A stretch of 12,270 nucleotides of DNA from the NCBI GenBank assembly GCA_022447335.1, contig JAKVCF010000062.1, positions 1-12,270 of the forward strand, in the 5' to 3' direction. Numbering within the stretch: position 1 is the first letter of the stretch; the number at the start of each line of letters is the position of its first letter. The translations under genes were made by a program, and so were the position numbers. Under the pieces are notes generated by a model. That model was not told where the DNA came from and made no database searches. It saw only the letters and a program-made list of their open reading frames with translations. Shown piece by piece: positions 1 to 6,359 of the stretch. Origin of the DNA: Planctomycetota bacterium (GTDB lineage: Bacteria > Planctomycetota > UBA1135).

Positions 1-517
1 GGTCATCAAGGCCTTCCCACCAGCTGATCAGTTGATTGGTCGACTTCAAAGACTGGATGAACATCTCTTCGGCGCGTGTCCGATAAGTGTCCATCGCTTC
101 CTTGCCGAGAGTCCCAGCCTTGAATAGCACATCAAGGCGCTCGCCGAACTGAAAGCCGGATAGGCCTAGTTGCAGCTGCGCACGACGTTTTTGAGCGGGT
201 GCAGGATTCGACTCGAGGAAGTCAGAGTAGGCTTCAGCGGCCTGGGCCCAACCTTCGGCTTGCTCGACCGGATCGATCGGACGCAGTGCGACGGTAGCCA
301 TGACTTCGCAGCGTGCGAGAAGGACCGCACTCCGATCTTCGGAGCTGGAGGCACGCTCGAGCGTCTCTTCGAGAACGATCTCGGAGAAGTTGTCGAAGCC
401 CAGCTGCCTCGTTAGCGCAAGGGCGAAGGCGGCGTCTTTCTGAATAGACGCATTGCCTTCACCATCTTGTGGCGGAAGAGTGGGGATGAGTGCGAGAAGA
501 AACCCGGCCGTCAGCAT
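1..517 (-). CDS. Secreted helical-repeat (TPR-like) protein, C-terminus beyond the window
   Basis: The reading frame is open from an ATG at 517 to the left edge, giving 172 codons with no stop. The N-terminus (MLTAGFLLALIPTLPPQ) looks like a short Sec signal peptide, so the product is probably exported. The rest is Ala/Glu/Leu-rich and helical. A stretch around residues 90-120 (WAQAAEAYSDFLESNP, then an Arg/Gln/Leu helix) resembles a TPR unit. No catalytic motif is visible in the part present. It lies 98 bp downstream of the secretin gene on the same strand and may be co-transcribed, which suggests but does not show a role with the secretin. No clear Shine-Dalgarno precedes the ATG, and no alternative start occurs just upstream in frame. 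I do not recognise a named family. Confidence 0.72.
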   Translation of the reverse strand, partial: MLTAGFLLALIPTLPPQDGEGNASIQKDAAFALALTRQLGFDNFSEIVLEETLERASSSEDRSAVLLARCEVMATVALRPIDPVEQAEGWAQAAEAYSDFLESNPAPAQKRRAQLQLGLSGFQFGERLDVLFKAGTLGKEAMDTYRTRAEEMFIQSLKSTNQLISWWEGLDD

Positions 518-563
518 GGTTTGCGTCGCGTTTAGTGGGGAAAGGGGACGCGGTAACGAGGAA

Positions 564-604
564 GGGCCGGGAGTCGCGCGAGTCGCACGCGAGTCTCCCA
601 GCCC
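564..604 (-). terminator. GC-rich imperfect stem-loop between secretin and downstream gene
   Basis: Just past the secretin stop on the minus strand, GGGC (564-567) pairs with GCCC (601-604), GGGAG (569-573) with CTCCC (595-599), and CGCG (575-578) with CGCG (588-591), with small mismatches between the segments. No T-run follows on the minus strand, so a classical intrinsic terminator is not supported. It could be an mRNA 3'-end or processing structure between two genes of one operon. Confidence 0.3.
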
Positions 605-615
605 TTAGGTGCGAC

Positions 616-3234
616 CTAGTAGGCGCTGCCGTTTTCGAAGTCCGGAGCGAACTCTTCTGGGATGATGATCCGCGCGGTGAGCAGGATCACGAGGCGGCGG
701 TAGGACTCATAGCTGCCCTGGCGCTGGAAGAAGAAGCTCAGCAGTGGAATCTTATTCATGAAAGGGATGCCCGATTCCATGTCTTGCTGGTCGATGACTT
801 TGAAGCCGCCGACGAGCAGGGTGCCACCGTCCGGCACTGTGGCACGGGTGCGGATCTTCTGCATCTCGACTTCTGGCAGCATGATGGTGACCGGTGAGCC
901 TGAGCCCAACGAAGTTTGGAACGTGCGGACTGGGCGGACCAGCGTGGCTACCGTCGGACGCAGATCGATAGAAACCGAGCGGCGGTCTGAGCTGACCACC
1001 GGGGTGACGTCTAGGAAGACGCCGTCCATGATCACGCGCACGATTGGCGCTGCGATCGAGGCCGCTTGAGCGATTTCGACGTCGAAATCTGACACGTAGG
1101 AGACCTGGTTGGCAACGGTTAGCGTGGCACGACTCCCGTTGTAGACCATCAGGCTCGGCTGGGTGACCACTTCGCTGCGCTTCGACTTCTGTACCGCGCG
1201 TAGGATCATTTCTACCTCAGTGTCATCCAACAGAGCCCACTGCAGTGACAGGCCACCTGAGTTGGTGAGGCCATCCGAGTTCGTGTCGTCGGAGGCGCCT
1301 GTGTCGCCAAGGAAGCTTGACGAGTTGTTACCAGCGCCGAGCGCTAGGTCGTAGAGGTTCTCCGAGCGGCCCAGGATGTTCAGGTTGTTGTCAGCCTCTG
1401 AGAAGTAGAGGCCAGCCGAGCCATCGGTGCCTAAGTAGTCGCCAGGGTTGGTTCCAAAGTCATCGAAGGCAACGTTGGTGCCGATACCGTCGATACCTTG
1501 CGTGGCCTGGTTCCCCAGCCCGCGGAAGTCGATGCCGATGTCCTGCAGGAAGCTGTCTTCGACTTTCAGGAATCGGACACGAATCTCGACCGAAGTGTTG
1601 GTTGACTGACGCAAGTCGTTCAGAACGTCGCGGATCTCCGCGTGCTTGTCTGTTTGCTGGTAGACGATCAGCGTGCCTTCCTGGATCTGCGCAGTGGCAG
1701 GTTCTTCCCAATCATCTACGCCCAGGATGGTTAGAAGGGTGTCTTCGGTGACCAGGGTGGCTTCGCGATCCTCGTTCAGCGGTTCCGGTTCAAACTCAAC
1801 TCCACCCGAGCCAGCTATGGTGACTTCGGGCATCGAGTAGTCCGGCAAGCGACGGATGATCGAGCGAACTTCATAGTTGCGCAGGACGTGGCCAGTGTTC
1901 GACTCATCCTTCGAGATGACGTGTACGCCACCATTGCGGATTAGGAACTTCAGTTCACCACCAGACTGAGTCTCGATGATGTTCAGGATCTGCGCAACGG
2001 GCATGTCCTTCGAGTGCGTGAAGTTGACCTGCTTCACGTCCTCGTCGACATCTTCACGCACGGCACGCGAGACGACAAAGTTGATGCCAGTGTAGGCTGC
2101 GAGATTGTCGGCGATCTCTTCGACCGGCTCGTCAAAGCGTGGCTGAATCGAAACTTCGTTCAGGCGCGCCTGAATGCGCTCGACTTCTGGGTCGATGATG
2201 TCGTCATCGACGGCAACGTCGATCGGCTTGCGGTCCTTAATCTTCTCCCAGTGGTTAGCGTCGAACTCGACCGGACCCTTCGGTGGGACCGGCAGGCGCT
2301 TCATTTCATCGAAGATTTCCTGCCAGTTCTGGCGGAATCGACGAGCTTGCGAGGTTTCAGTCTGCTTGTGCCAGGCTTCATTGGCGACTTCACGAAGCTG
2401 CTTGGCTTCGGCGTTGCGCGGGTCGAGCTGCAGGATTTTGTCGAGAGTTGAGAGCGACTTTTTGTAGAAGCCGTTCAGAAACTGCTCGTTGGCCTCGCTG
2501 AAGAGCGTGGCGATTTGGTTTCGGAAGTATTCAGCGGCAGCTGCTTCCTCAGCGGCGAGGGCGTCGGCCGTTTCCAGCTCTTGAGCGCGACGCTCGGCTT
2601 CCATACCGCTGATGCGGGATTCGCGTGCGGCGCCGAGCTTAGCTTCGACCATCGCTAGGTTCAGGCTGTCGTTCGCCACATTAGGCGAAAGGCGAAGGGC
2701 CTGTAGTGCCGTGGTGTAAGCGGTCTCAGCGTCATCGAAACTGCCCGAACGCATGGCGCGGTCACCATCGTTGACGAGACCTTCGACCTTTAGGCGTGCG
2801 GCGGCCCAACGTAGTGACTGCTGCTCGGTCACACCTTCGGCGTCGAGCCAGGTCCAGCCCTGGCCGCCCGCGGCAGCCCGCGCACGACGCAGGCCCTCGC
2901 GCGACTCGCGGCTTTCTGGATCGAGCTGGAAGGCGTCAGCGTAATGCGCGACAGCACCTTCGTAGTCGCCGCGGTTCATCGCGGAGTCGCCCATTGCGAC
3001 ATAGTTGCGAGCAAGCATCTGACGCTTTTGCTTGCGAGCTTGGATGTCGGCGTATGCGCCGCGCGGATCGATGTCGCCGGGCTCCTGCCCCGTAGTAGGC
3101 TCTTGTGCGATTGCGAGCGAAGTTTCGACTGGGGTCGCAGTGTCGTTCGCGGCGGGGATAGTCTCCGCCATGTCCGCGCAGCCAACGAGGGCAAACGCGG
3201 GGAAAAGGAACAGGGTCTTCCAGTGGACGCGCAT
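616..3234 (-). CDS. Lipoprotein secretin with N-terminal TPR repeats (type II secretion / type IV pilus GspD/PilQ-like)
   Basis: An 872-aa predicted outer-membrane channel subunit. The N-terminus carries a lipoprotein signal with lipobox LVGC (Cys19). TPR-like helices lie at about residues 72-105, 151-184 and 243-275, with an Ala/Glu-rich coiled stretch at 210-240. An STN/N0-type domain spans about 365-445, a second N-type domain about 447-545, and the secretin beta-domain about 546-858. The secretin hallmarks are VPDGGTLLVGGF (800-811) and SGIPFMNKIPLLSFFF (821-836), followed by a hydrophobic RRLVILLTARIIIP strand. A Gly/Asn/Asp-rich insert at about 573-660 precedes the barrel. The family forms multimeric gates for type II secretion or type IV pilus systems. 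No partner genes (GspE, GspF, PilM) are recognisable in the window, so the system served is unknown. The ATG at 3234 fits the signal peptide; no Shine-Dalgarno is visible. Confidence 0.9.
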   Translation of the reverse strand: MRVHWKTLFLFPAFALVGCADMAETIPAANDTATPVETSLAIAQEPTTGQEPGDIDPRGAYADIQARKQKRQMLARNYVAMGDSAMNRGDYEGAVAHYADAFQLDPESRESREGLRRARAAAGGQGWTWLDAEGVTEQQSLRWAAARLKVEGLVNDGDRAMRSGSFDDAETAYTTALQALRLSPNVANDSLNLAMVEAKLGAARESRISGMEAERRAQELETADALAAEEAAAAEYFRNQIATLFSEANEQFLNGFYKKSLSTLDKILQLDPRNAEAKQLREVANEAWHKQTETSQARRFRQNWQEIFDEMKRLPVPPKGPVEFDANHWEKIKDRKPIDVAVDDDIIDPEVERIQARLNEVSIQPRFDEPVEEIADNLAAYTGINFVVSRAVREDVDEDVKQVNFTHSKDMPVAQILNIIETQSGGELKFLIRNGGVHVISKDESNTGHVLRNYEVRSIIRRLPDYSMPEVTIAGSGGVEFEPEPLNEDREATLVTEDTLLTILGVDDWEEPATAQIQEGTLIVYQQTDKHAEIRDVLNDLRQSTNTSVEIRVRFLKVEDSFLQDIGIDFRGLGNQATQGIDGIGTNVAFDDFGTNPGDYLGTDGSAGLYFSEADNNLNILGRSENLYDLALGAGNNSSSFLGDTGASDDTNSDGLTNSGGLSLQWALLDDTEVEMILRAVQKSKRSEVVTQPSLMVYNGSRATLTVANQVSYVSDFDVEIAQAASIAAPIVRVIMDGVFLDVTPVVSSDRRSVSIDLRPTVATLVRPVRTFQTSLGSGSPVTIMLPEVEMQKIRTRATVPDGGTLLVGGFKVIDQQDMESGIPFMNKIPLLSFFFQRQGSYESYRRLVILLTARIIIPEEFAPDFENGSAY

Positions 3235-3318
3235 GAAGGGAAGGTGTTCTTGAGTCGGTCCGCGAGGGGGGCGGATCGGGCAGCGTGTACTCAGGGGTCT
3301 GGGAAGCTGCGAGGGGGG

Positions 3319-3347
3319 ATTGTGCCGGAGAGCCGGGGGCGAGTAAA
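3319..3347 (-). promoter_or_regulatory. Candidate sigma70-type promoter for the secretin gene
   Basis: Read on the minus strand, TTTACT (3347-3342) and CACAAT (3324-3319) are separated by 17 bases. Each box matches the consensus at four of six positions. Transcription would start near 3312, leaving a leader of about 80 nt before the ATG at 3234. The -35 box lies in the loop of the 3336-3352 hairpin. The assignment rests on box similarity and spacing only. Confidence 0.3.
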
Positions 3348-3835
3348 GCCCCTAGGCGTGATACGCCGGGAGGCCAATCCTAGCGCCCGCGGTGACTTAG
3401 CGGGACTCTTCCTCCGAGAGGAACGGGTTCTCTTGGAGGGAATGCCCGCAGGTGTTGAGTAGCGATAGGGTGATGAAGGCTTGCATGCAGGGTTCTTTAC
3501 GCACCCGACTGGCCGGTCGGCGGTCGGTGACGGTCCGACGGCCCAGCTCGTCGAAGCGGGGGTTCTAGCTCGGTGGACCATCTCGGTTTCTCCCTTCGTC
3601 CAGCTTTCGACGATCCAGCCAGAGCCGCCCGGATGTTGGCCAAGCTTCGCCTCAGATGGCTTTTCACCCTTGTTTACAGGGCTTTTCGGGGTGAGATACA
3701 AGCGAATACCCTGTTCCTAAGCGCGCCACTGGTTGTGTGGTGGTGATCAAGGTGCACGCTGGCGTGGGCAGGGGCGAACGATGCGTAAGTGTGCGCGTTT
3801 TGCCACCCCTGGAGCACATTTGCCAGTTGGGTCAC

Positions 3836-3864
3836 AGTTGAGACTCAATAATCGAGTATCAACT
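3836..3864. repeat. AT-rich inverted repeat downstream of the UDG operon
   Basis: AGTTGA (3836-3841) pairs with TCAACT (3859-3864) and ACTC (3843-3846) with GAGT (3854-3857), with one mismatch between them and a 7-nt centre. It stands out as AT-rich in a GC-rich setting. It lies about 34 bp past the stop of the minus-strand gene ending at 3898. A transcript-end structure or a binding site for a dimeric regulator are both possible. No T-run follows on either strand. Confidence 0.45.
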
Positions 3865-3875
3865 CAATTCAACGC

Positions 3876-3896
3876 GCCGGGCAATTGCAGGCCGGC
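3876..3896 (-). terminator. Stem-loop directly after the stop of the 233-aa gene
   Basis: GCCGG (3876-3880) pairs with CCGGC (3892-3896), and the intervening bases include the palindrome GCAATTGC (3881-3888). The stem abuts the TGA at 3898-3900 on the minus strand. There is no T-tract, so a role as a 3'-end structure of the operon is only tentative. Confidence 0.25.
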
Positions 3897-3897
3897 T

Positions 3898-4599
3898 TCA
3901 TACGCGTCTTCCTCGAATCCAGATGCCGATCATGCGTCGCCAGGTGAAGCTTTCGTCAATGTGCGTGGGTGCGCGCAGCGCCGGATAGTTGTCGCTCAAG
4001 CGCGTAAGCGCTGCGCCTGCCGCAGCAGGGTTGACGCCCATCTCCTCGGAAGGGCGCTGTAAAGGGCGTAGATCGTGTCCAGCCTCACGCACCAACTCGG
4101 CTAGCACCTCAGCTCCGGGTGCATCGCCTTCCGCGTAGAGCACTACTGGGTTGCGATCCGATTGCGCGCGCGAAAGCGCAGGGCATAGCGTCGTGCGCAA
4201 AGGGCCGCTGCGCGGTACCGTGCCCGCGAGACCGCGGCCTGGGAGGCCACGTGACCAGTGCAGTGAACGCGCACTCAGCCAAATATAAAGATCTTCCATA
4301 TCGAAGCGGCCGTGCTCCCAGTCCCAGAACGCTGCGGCCGCAGCTGGAGCAGTGAGCGTTTCCTTCTGGGCTGCCTGCAGCGGCCAGTCGCTTGGCAAGA
4401 TGCGACGCATGTCCCCTTCTTCCTCGGCAGCGAGCGCCCATGGGAGGTGGCGTGAATTAAGTCGATCGATCAGCGGATTGAGCTCTTTGTTGGTCACGCT
4501 GCCGGCAGCCAATACCTGAGCAGGAGCCTGATCGAAATTTTCGATCAAAGCGTAAGCAGTTTCGTCGCCACATTGATGAAATCCGATGGCGCGACTCAT
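3898..4599 (-). CDS. Unrecognised 233-aa protein coupled to uracil-DNA glycosylase; possible degenerate actin-like (ASKHA) fold
   Basis: The ATG (4599-4597) overlaps the TGA of the uracil-DNA glycosylase gene as ATGA, which indicates translational coupling and supports the start. The 233-aa product has no signal peptide or membrane segment and is probably cytoplasmic. I do not recognise a named family. The N-terminal AIGFHQCGDETAYALIE could be a phosphate-1-like beta hairpin. The segment at about residues 151-200 (VVLYAEGDAPGAEVLAELV, then VNPAAAGAAL) resembles the adenosine-binding region of ASKHA proteins such as PilM, GspL or ROK kinases. That would be a strongly diverged member, and it is inference from pattern only. 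A possible link to the secretin, which lies downstream on the same strand, follows only if the PilM/GspL idea holds. Confidence 0.7.
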   Translation of the reverse strand: MSRAIGFHQCGDETAYALIENFDQAPAQVLAAGSVTNKELNPLIDRLNSRHLPWALAAEEEGDMRRILPSDWPLQAAQKETLTAPAAAAAFWDWEHGRFDMEDLYIWLSARSLHWSRGLPGRGLAGTVPRSGPLRTTLCPALSRAQSDRNPVVLYAEGDAPGAEVLAELVREAGHDLRPLQRPSEEMGVNPAAAGAALTRLSDNYPALRAPTHIDESFTWRRMIGIWIRGRRV

Positions 4600-5321
4600 G
4601 TAGTGCGCGGAGGCGGGGGCATGCCAAGATGGCGCATGCCGAGTTGGATGTCATGCCAACAGTCCGTTTTTGCCGACGGCGTGCGAAGCAGATAGGCGGG
4701 GTGGTAAGTGGCAAGCACAGGAAAGCCCAAAGTGTGTACGTGCAGTTGGCCGCGGAGGCTGCTGAGCGAGTCATCGCGGCCGAGCAGATGGTTGGCGGCA
4801 TGTCGCCCGAGCGCGATAACTAGCTCGGGGCGAATGGTTTCCAGCTGGCGCTCGAGGAAGGGCGTGCAAGCCGCTTTCTCGGCGGGCTGTGGGTCGCGGT
4901 TGCCAGGAGGGCGGCACTTCAGCACGTTGCAGATGAAGACTTCGTCACGACGAAGTCCCATGCCCGAGTTGATGATCTTGGTGAGCAGTTGACCAGCTGC
5001 GCCGACGAAGGGGCGGCCGCTCTGGTCCTCGTCTGCTCCGGGAGCCTCGCCGACGAAGACCACGCGCGCTCGGGAGTCACCTTCGCCAGGAACTGTGTGG
5101 TTGCGGGTCTCGCACAAGCCGCAGGCGCGGCAGGCAGCGACCTCAGCTGCCAGGCCTTCCAGGGGATCAGGTGCGGCGGACGAGGTAGTAGGTGGCGTGG
5201 TTGGCTTAGGATCCTCCGCCGGCTTTGGCAGGACTTCTACACCCAGCTCTAACAGCTCTTCGTGGAGTCTTTCCGCGGCAGCCGCGTGGCGCATGAGGTT
5301 GAGTTGCTCCGGAGAACTCAT
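4596..5321 (-). CDS. Family 4 uracil-DNA glycosylase (UDGa, 4Fe-4S)
   Basis: Removes uracil from DNA in base-excision repair. With the start used here the protein is 241 aa. A disordered Pro/Thr/Ser-rich stretch (about 33-52) precedes the catalytic domain. The active-site motif GEAPGADEDQSGRPFVG lies at 91-107, and the second motif ATYHPAYLLR, with its conserved His, at about 204-213. The four probable iron-sulfur ligands are visible: Cys64 and Cys67 (CRAC), Cys136 (KCRPPGNRDP) and Cys152. A third nearby cysteine, Cys70, is also present. The frame extends to a start at 5402. I prefer the ATG at 5321 because the extra 27 residues have no family character and would cover the divergent promoter region. 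The gene overlaps the following gene by 4 bases. Confidence 0.93.
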   Translation of the reverse strand: MSSPEQLNLMRHAAAAERLHEELLELGVEVLPKPAEDPKPTTPPTTSSAAPDPLEGLAAEVAACRACGLCETRNHTVPGEGDSRARVVFVGEAPGADEDQSGRPFVGAAGQLLTKIINSGMGLRRDEVFICNVLKCRPPGNRDPQPAEKAACTPFLERQLETIRPELVIALGRHAANHLLGRDDSLSSLRGQLHVHTLGFPVLATYHPAYLLRTPSAKTDCWHDIQLGMRHLGMPPPPRTT

Positions 5322-5420
5322 GCCGCCATCATGGAAGAGGCCTCGTTGAGGCTCAAGCCTAGGTCGGCTGGCATTGCCTTTTTTCCGCCTCCCGCCTATC
5401 ATCTCCAGGCTCGGAACGGA
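5322..5420. promoter_or_regulatory. Divergent intergenic region with palindromes
   Basis: These 99 bp separate the minus-strand UDG operon from the plus-strand gene cluster. They hold the perfect palindrome GAGGCCTC (5337-5344) and the interrupted palindrome TTGAG-G-CTCAA (5346-5356), which overlaps AGGCT/AGCCT (5349-5360). A polypyrimidine tract lies at about 5376-5396. The palindromes sit where a regulator could affect both directions, but no specific factor can be named. I found no convincing minus-strand promoter. Confidence 0.4.
5374..5402 (+). promoter_or_regulatory. Candidate sigma70-type promoter for the plus-strand cluster
   Basis: TTGCCT (5374-5379) and TATCAT (5397-5402) are 17 bases apart, matching the consensus at four and five of six positions. 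Transcription would start near 5409, only about 12 nt before the ATG at 5421. It is the likeliest promoter for the run from 5421 to 9600, in which no other gap exceeds 11 bp. Confidence 0.4.
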
Positions 5421-6089
5421 ATGGCACGTCGCAAAAAGGAACTGTTGGACTTACTGCGCGAACGCGCGAAGCAAGATGACGCTTCCGGTTCGGCTGAGTC
5501 CGGCCAGCCTTCGGCCCCGCAAGAGGCCAGTGCGTCGCGTCCCCCCGCTTCCGCTTCCGCTCACTCTCAACCCAAAGTCTCTCAGGCACGGCACAGTGCT
5601 TCGACGGTCCGCCCAGTCGTCCCGGCCAAAACGGCTTCCGGCGGTGGATGGTTCGCCGAGCACCGCACTCCGGTTCTGGCCACGGTAGCTCTACTTACCA
5701 TTGTCGGGGCGCTGAAGTTTTGGCCCGGCAATTCCGATCCCGCTGAAGCTAGCGGGGGCGAAGGTCTTGCTGCACCGGCTGAGTCCAGCGAGCCCTATTC
5801 GGTGCTCGTGGCGACGTACGCTTACTCGCCCGACAAGGTCAAGATTGCCCAAACCACCGGCCGCGCTCTGCGAGACCTCTTCTCGGATCTTCCGGATCCC
5901 AAGCTGATTCTGTACCCGCAGTCGAATCCTGAACTGATCGAGTTGTGGATCGGCGAGGAGCCGGAGCCCAACGAACTCCAGGACCTCTTGCGCCAAGTGC
6001 AGGAATCTAAGGTCCCGACTGACCCGAATAACAAGCGACCCTTCGCCAGCGCCCGCATCGAACGGCGTCGCAGCATCTCTACAAACTGA
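5421..6089 (+). CDS. Membrane-anchored protein with SPOR-like C-terminal domain
   Basis: A 222-aa protein starting MARRKKELLDLLRER. A basic, Pro/Ser/Ala-rich cytoplasmic region (about 1-80) is followed by one membrane segment (about 83-101, TPVLATVALLTIVGALKFW), a short linker, and a C-terminal alpha/beta domain (about 125-215). That domain begins PYSVLVATYAYSPDKVKIA and ends RPFASARIERRR. The order resembles SPOR-domain proteins, which bind denuded septal peptidoglycan glycans, but the match is weak and the SPOR label is inference. The frame runs back to 5262. The ATG at 5421 is preferred because the upstream 53 codons overlap the UDG gene and the promoter region. Only three bases separate its stop from the next gene. 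Confidence 0.72.
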   Translation: MARRKKELLDLLRERAKQDDASGSAESGQPSAPQEASASRPPASASAHSQPKVSQARHSASTVRPVVPAKTASGGGWFAEHRTPVLATVALLTIVGALKFWPGNSDPAEASGGEGLAAPAESSEPYSVLVATYAYSPDKVKIAQTTGRALRDLFSDLPDPKLILYPQSNPELIELWIGEEPEPNELQDLLRQVQESKVPTDPNNKRPFASARIERRRSISTN

Positions 6090-6092
6090 ACC

Positions 6093-6359
6093 ATGTCCAT
6101 TCACAAGTCCCTTTCGCTTGGTAGTGGTCTCTCGCAAGAGCGCTCCGTCTTCACCCGCCGCGAGCGGATCGAGCGCCTCATGGAGCGCGGCGAGCTCGAC
6201 GAAAGTGGCTCGGTCTACGGTCTGCCTAAAGTGCGCACCCAGTTCAAGGTGCTGAGCAAGAAGCAGATGAAGGCCTTGGCTGCGGTTGAGCGTGAGAAGG
6301 AAGCGGAAGCCGCAGCTATAGCTGCAGCCGAGGCCTCGAAGGAAGAGGAAGCCATCTGA
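6093..6359 (+). CDS. PVC-superphylum signature small basic protein (TIGR04137-type), with C-terminal extension
   Basis: An 88-aa product. The first 60 or so residues (MSIHKSLSLGSGLSQERSV, then TRRERIERLMERG and VYGLPKVRTQFK) match my recollection of the small basic protein family conserved across Planctomycetes, Verrucomicrobia and Chlamydiae, which is proposed to bind nucleic acid or the ribosome. Known members are usually around 50 residues. This one carries an extra tail (about 62-88) rich in Ala and Glu, with a likely helix. The start codon is three bases after the previous stop. Its function is unproven in the family, but its presence is the strongest taxonomic marker in the window. The purine-rich end of the gene may act as the ribosome-binding site of queE. 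Confidence 0.8.
   Translation: MSIHKSLSLGSGLSQERSVFTRRERIERLMERGELDESGSVYGLPKVRTQFKVLSKKQMKALAAVEREKEAEAAAIAAAEASKEEEAI
6346..6351 (+). promoter_or_regulatory. Shine-Dalgarno-like site supporting the CTG start of queE
   Basis: AGGAAG lies inside the end of the preceding gene, with its AGGA core ending six bases before CTG 6356. Spacing is optimal. The bases also encode Glu codons, so the match may be coincidental. Confidence 0.4.

Larger units (their letters stand above)
3235..3897. other. 663-bp gene-free region upstream of the secretin, rich in inverted repeats
   Basis: No convincing gene lies here. Open frames on both strands give Arg/Pro/Ser-rich translations typical of GC-rich noncoding DNA. 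The block instead holds many inverted repeats. Short perfect hairpins are GGGGC/GCCCC (3336-3352), GGCGT/ACGCC (3355-3367) and TTCCTC/GAGGAA (3409-3423). Longer stems are a 9-bp stem with one bulge (3511-3520 with 3535-3543), a 10-bp stem with one bulge (3548-3557 with 3603-3613) and TCACCC/GGGTGA (3664-3694). It must hold the secretin promoter and leader and the 3' end of the uracil-DNA glycosylase operon. An unidentified structured RNA is possible; I could not match it to RNase P RNA, tmRNA or SRP RNA. Confidence 0.5.

Noticed and set aside
1317..1751. 144-codon plus-strand frame inside the secretin gene
   Set aside because: Antisense shadow of a strongly supported gene, Arg/Ser/Cys-rich with no motif.
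3397..3423. Minus-strand GAGGAAGAGTCC, resembling the RNase P RNA core GAGGAAAGTCC
   Set aside because: It has an extra base in an invariant motif, and too little sequence follows before the secretin gene to hold the rest of the RNA. No matching 3' core element was found.
3561..3590. TAGCTCGGTGGACC, resembling a tRNA D-arm
   Set aside because: No matching D-stem partner, anticodon arm or T-arm follows on that strand.
3291..3701. 136-codon open frame on the minus strand just upstream of the secretin
   Set aside because: The translation is dominated by Pro, Ser, Arg and Thr with no hydrophobic core, and it covers the inverted-repeat block. It reads as noncoding GC-rich DNA, although its strand matches the neighbours.
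3733..4062. 109-codon open frame on the plus strand
   Set aside because: Its second half is antisense to the 233-aa gene, composition is Arg/Ala/Cys-rich and no domain is visible.
5262..5420. N-terminal extension of the SPOR-like gene back to 5262
   Set aside because: The extra codons lie antisense to the UDG gene and across the promoter region and have no family character.
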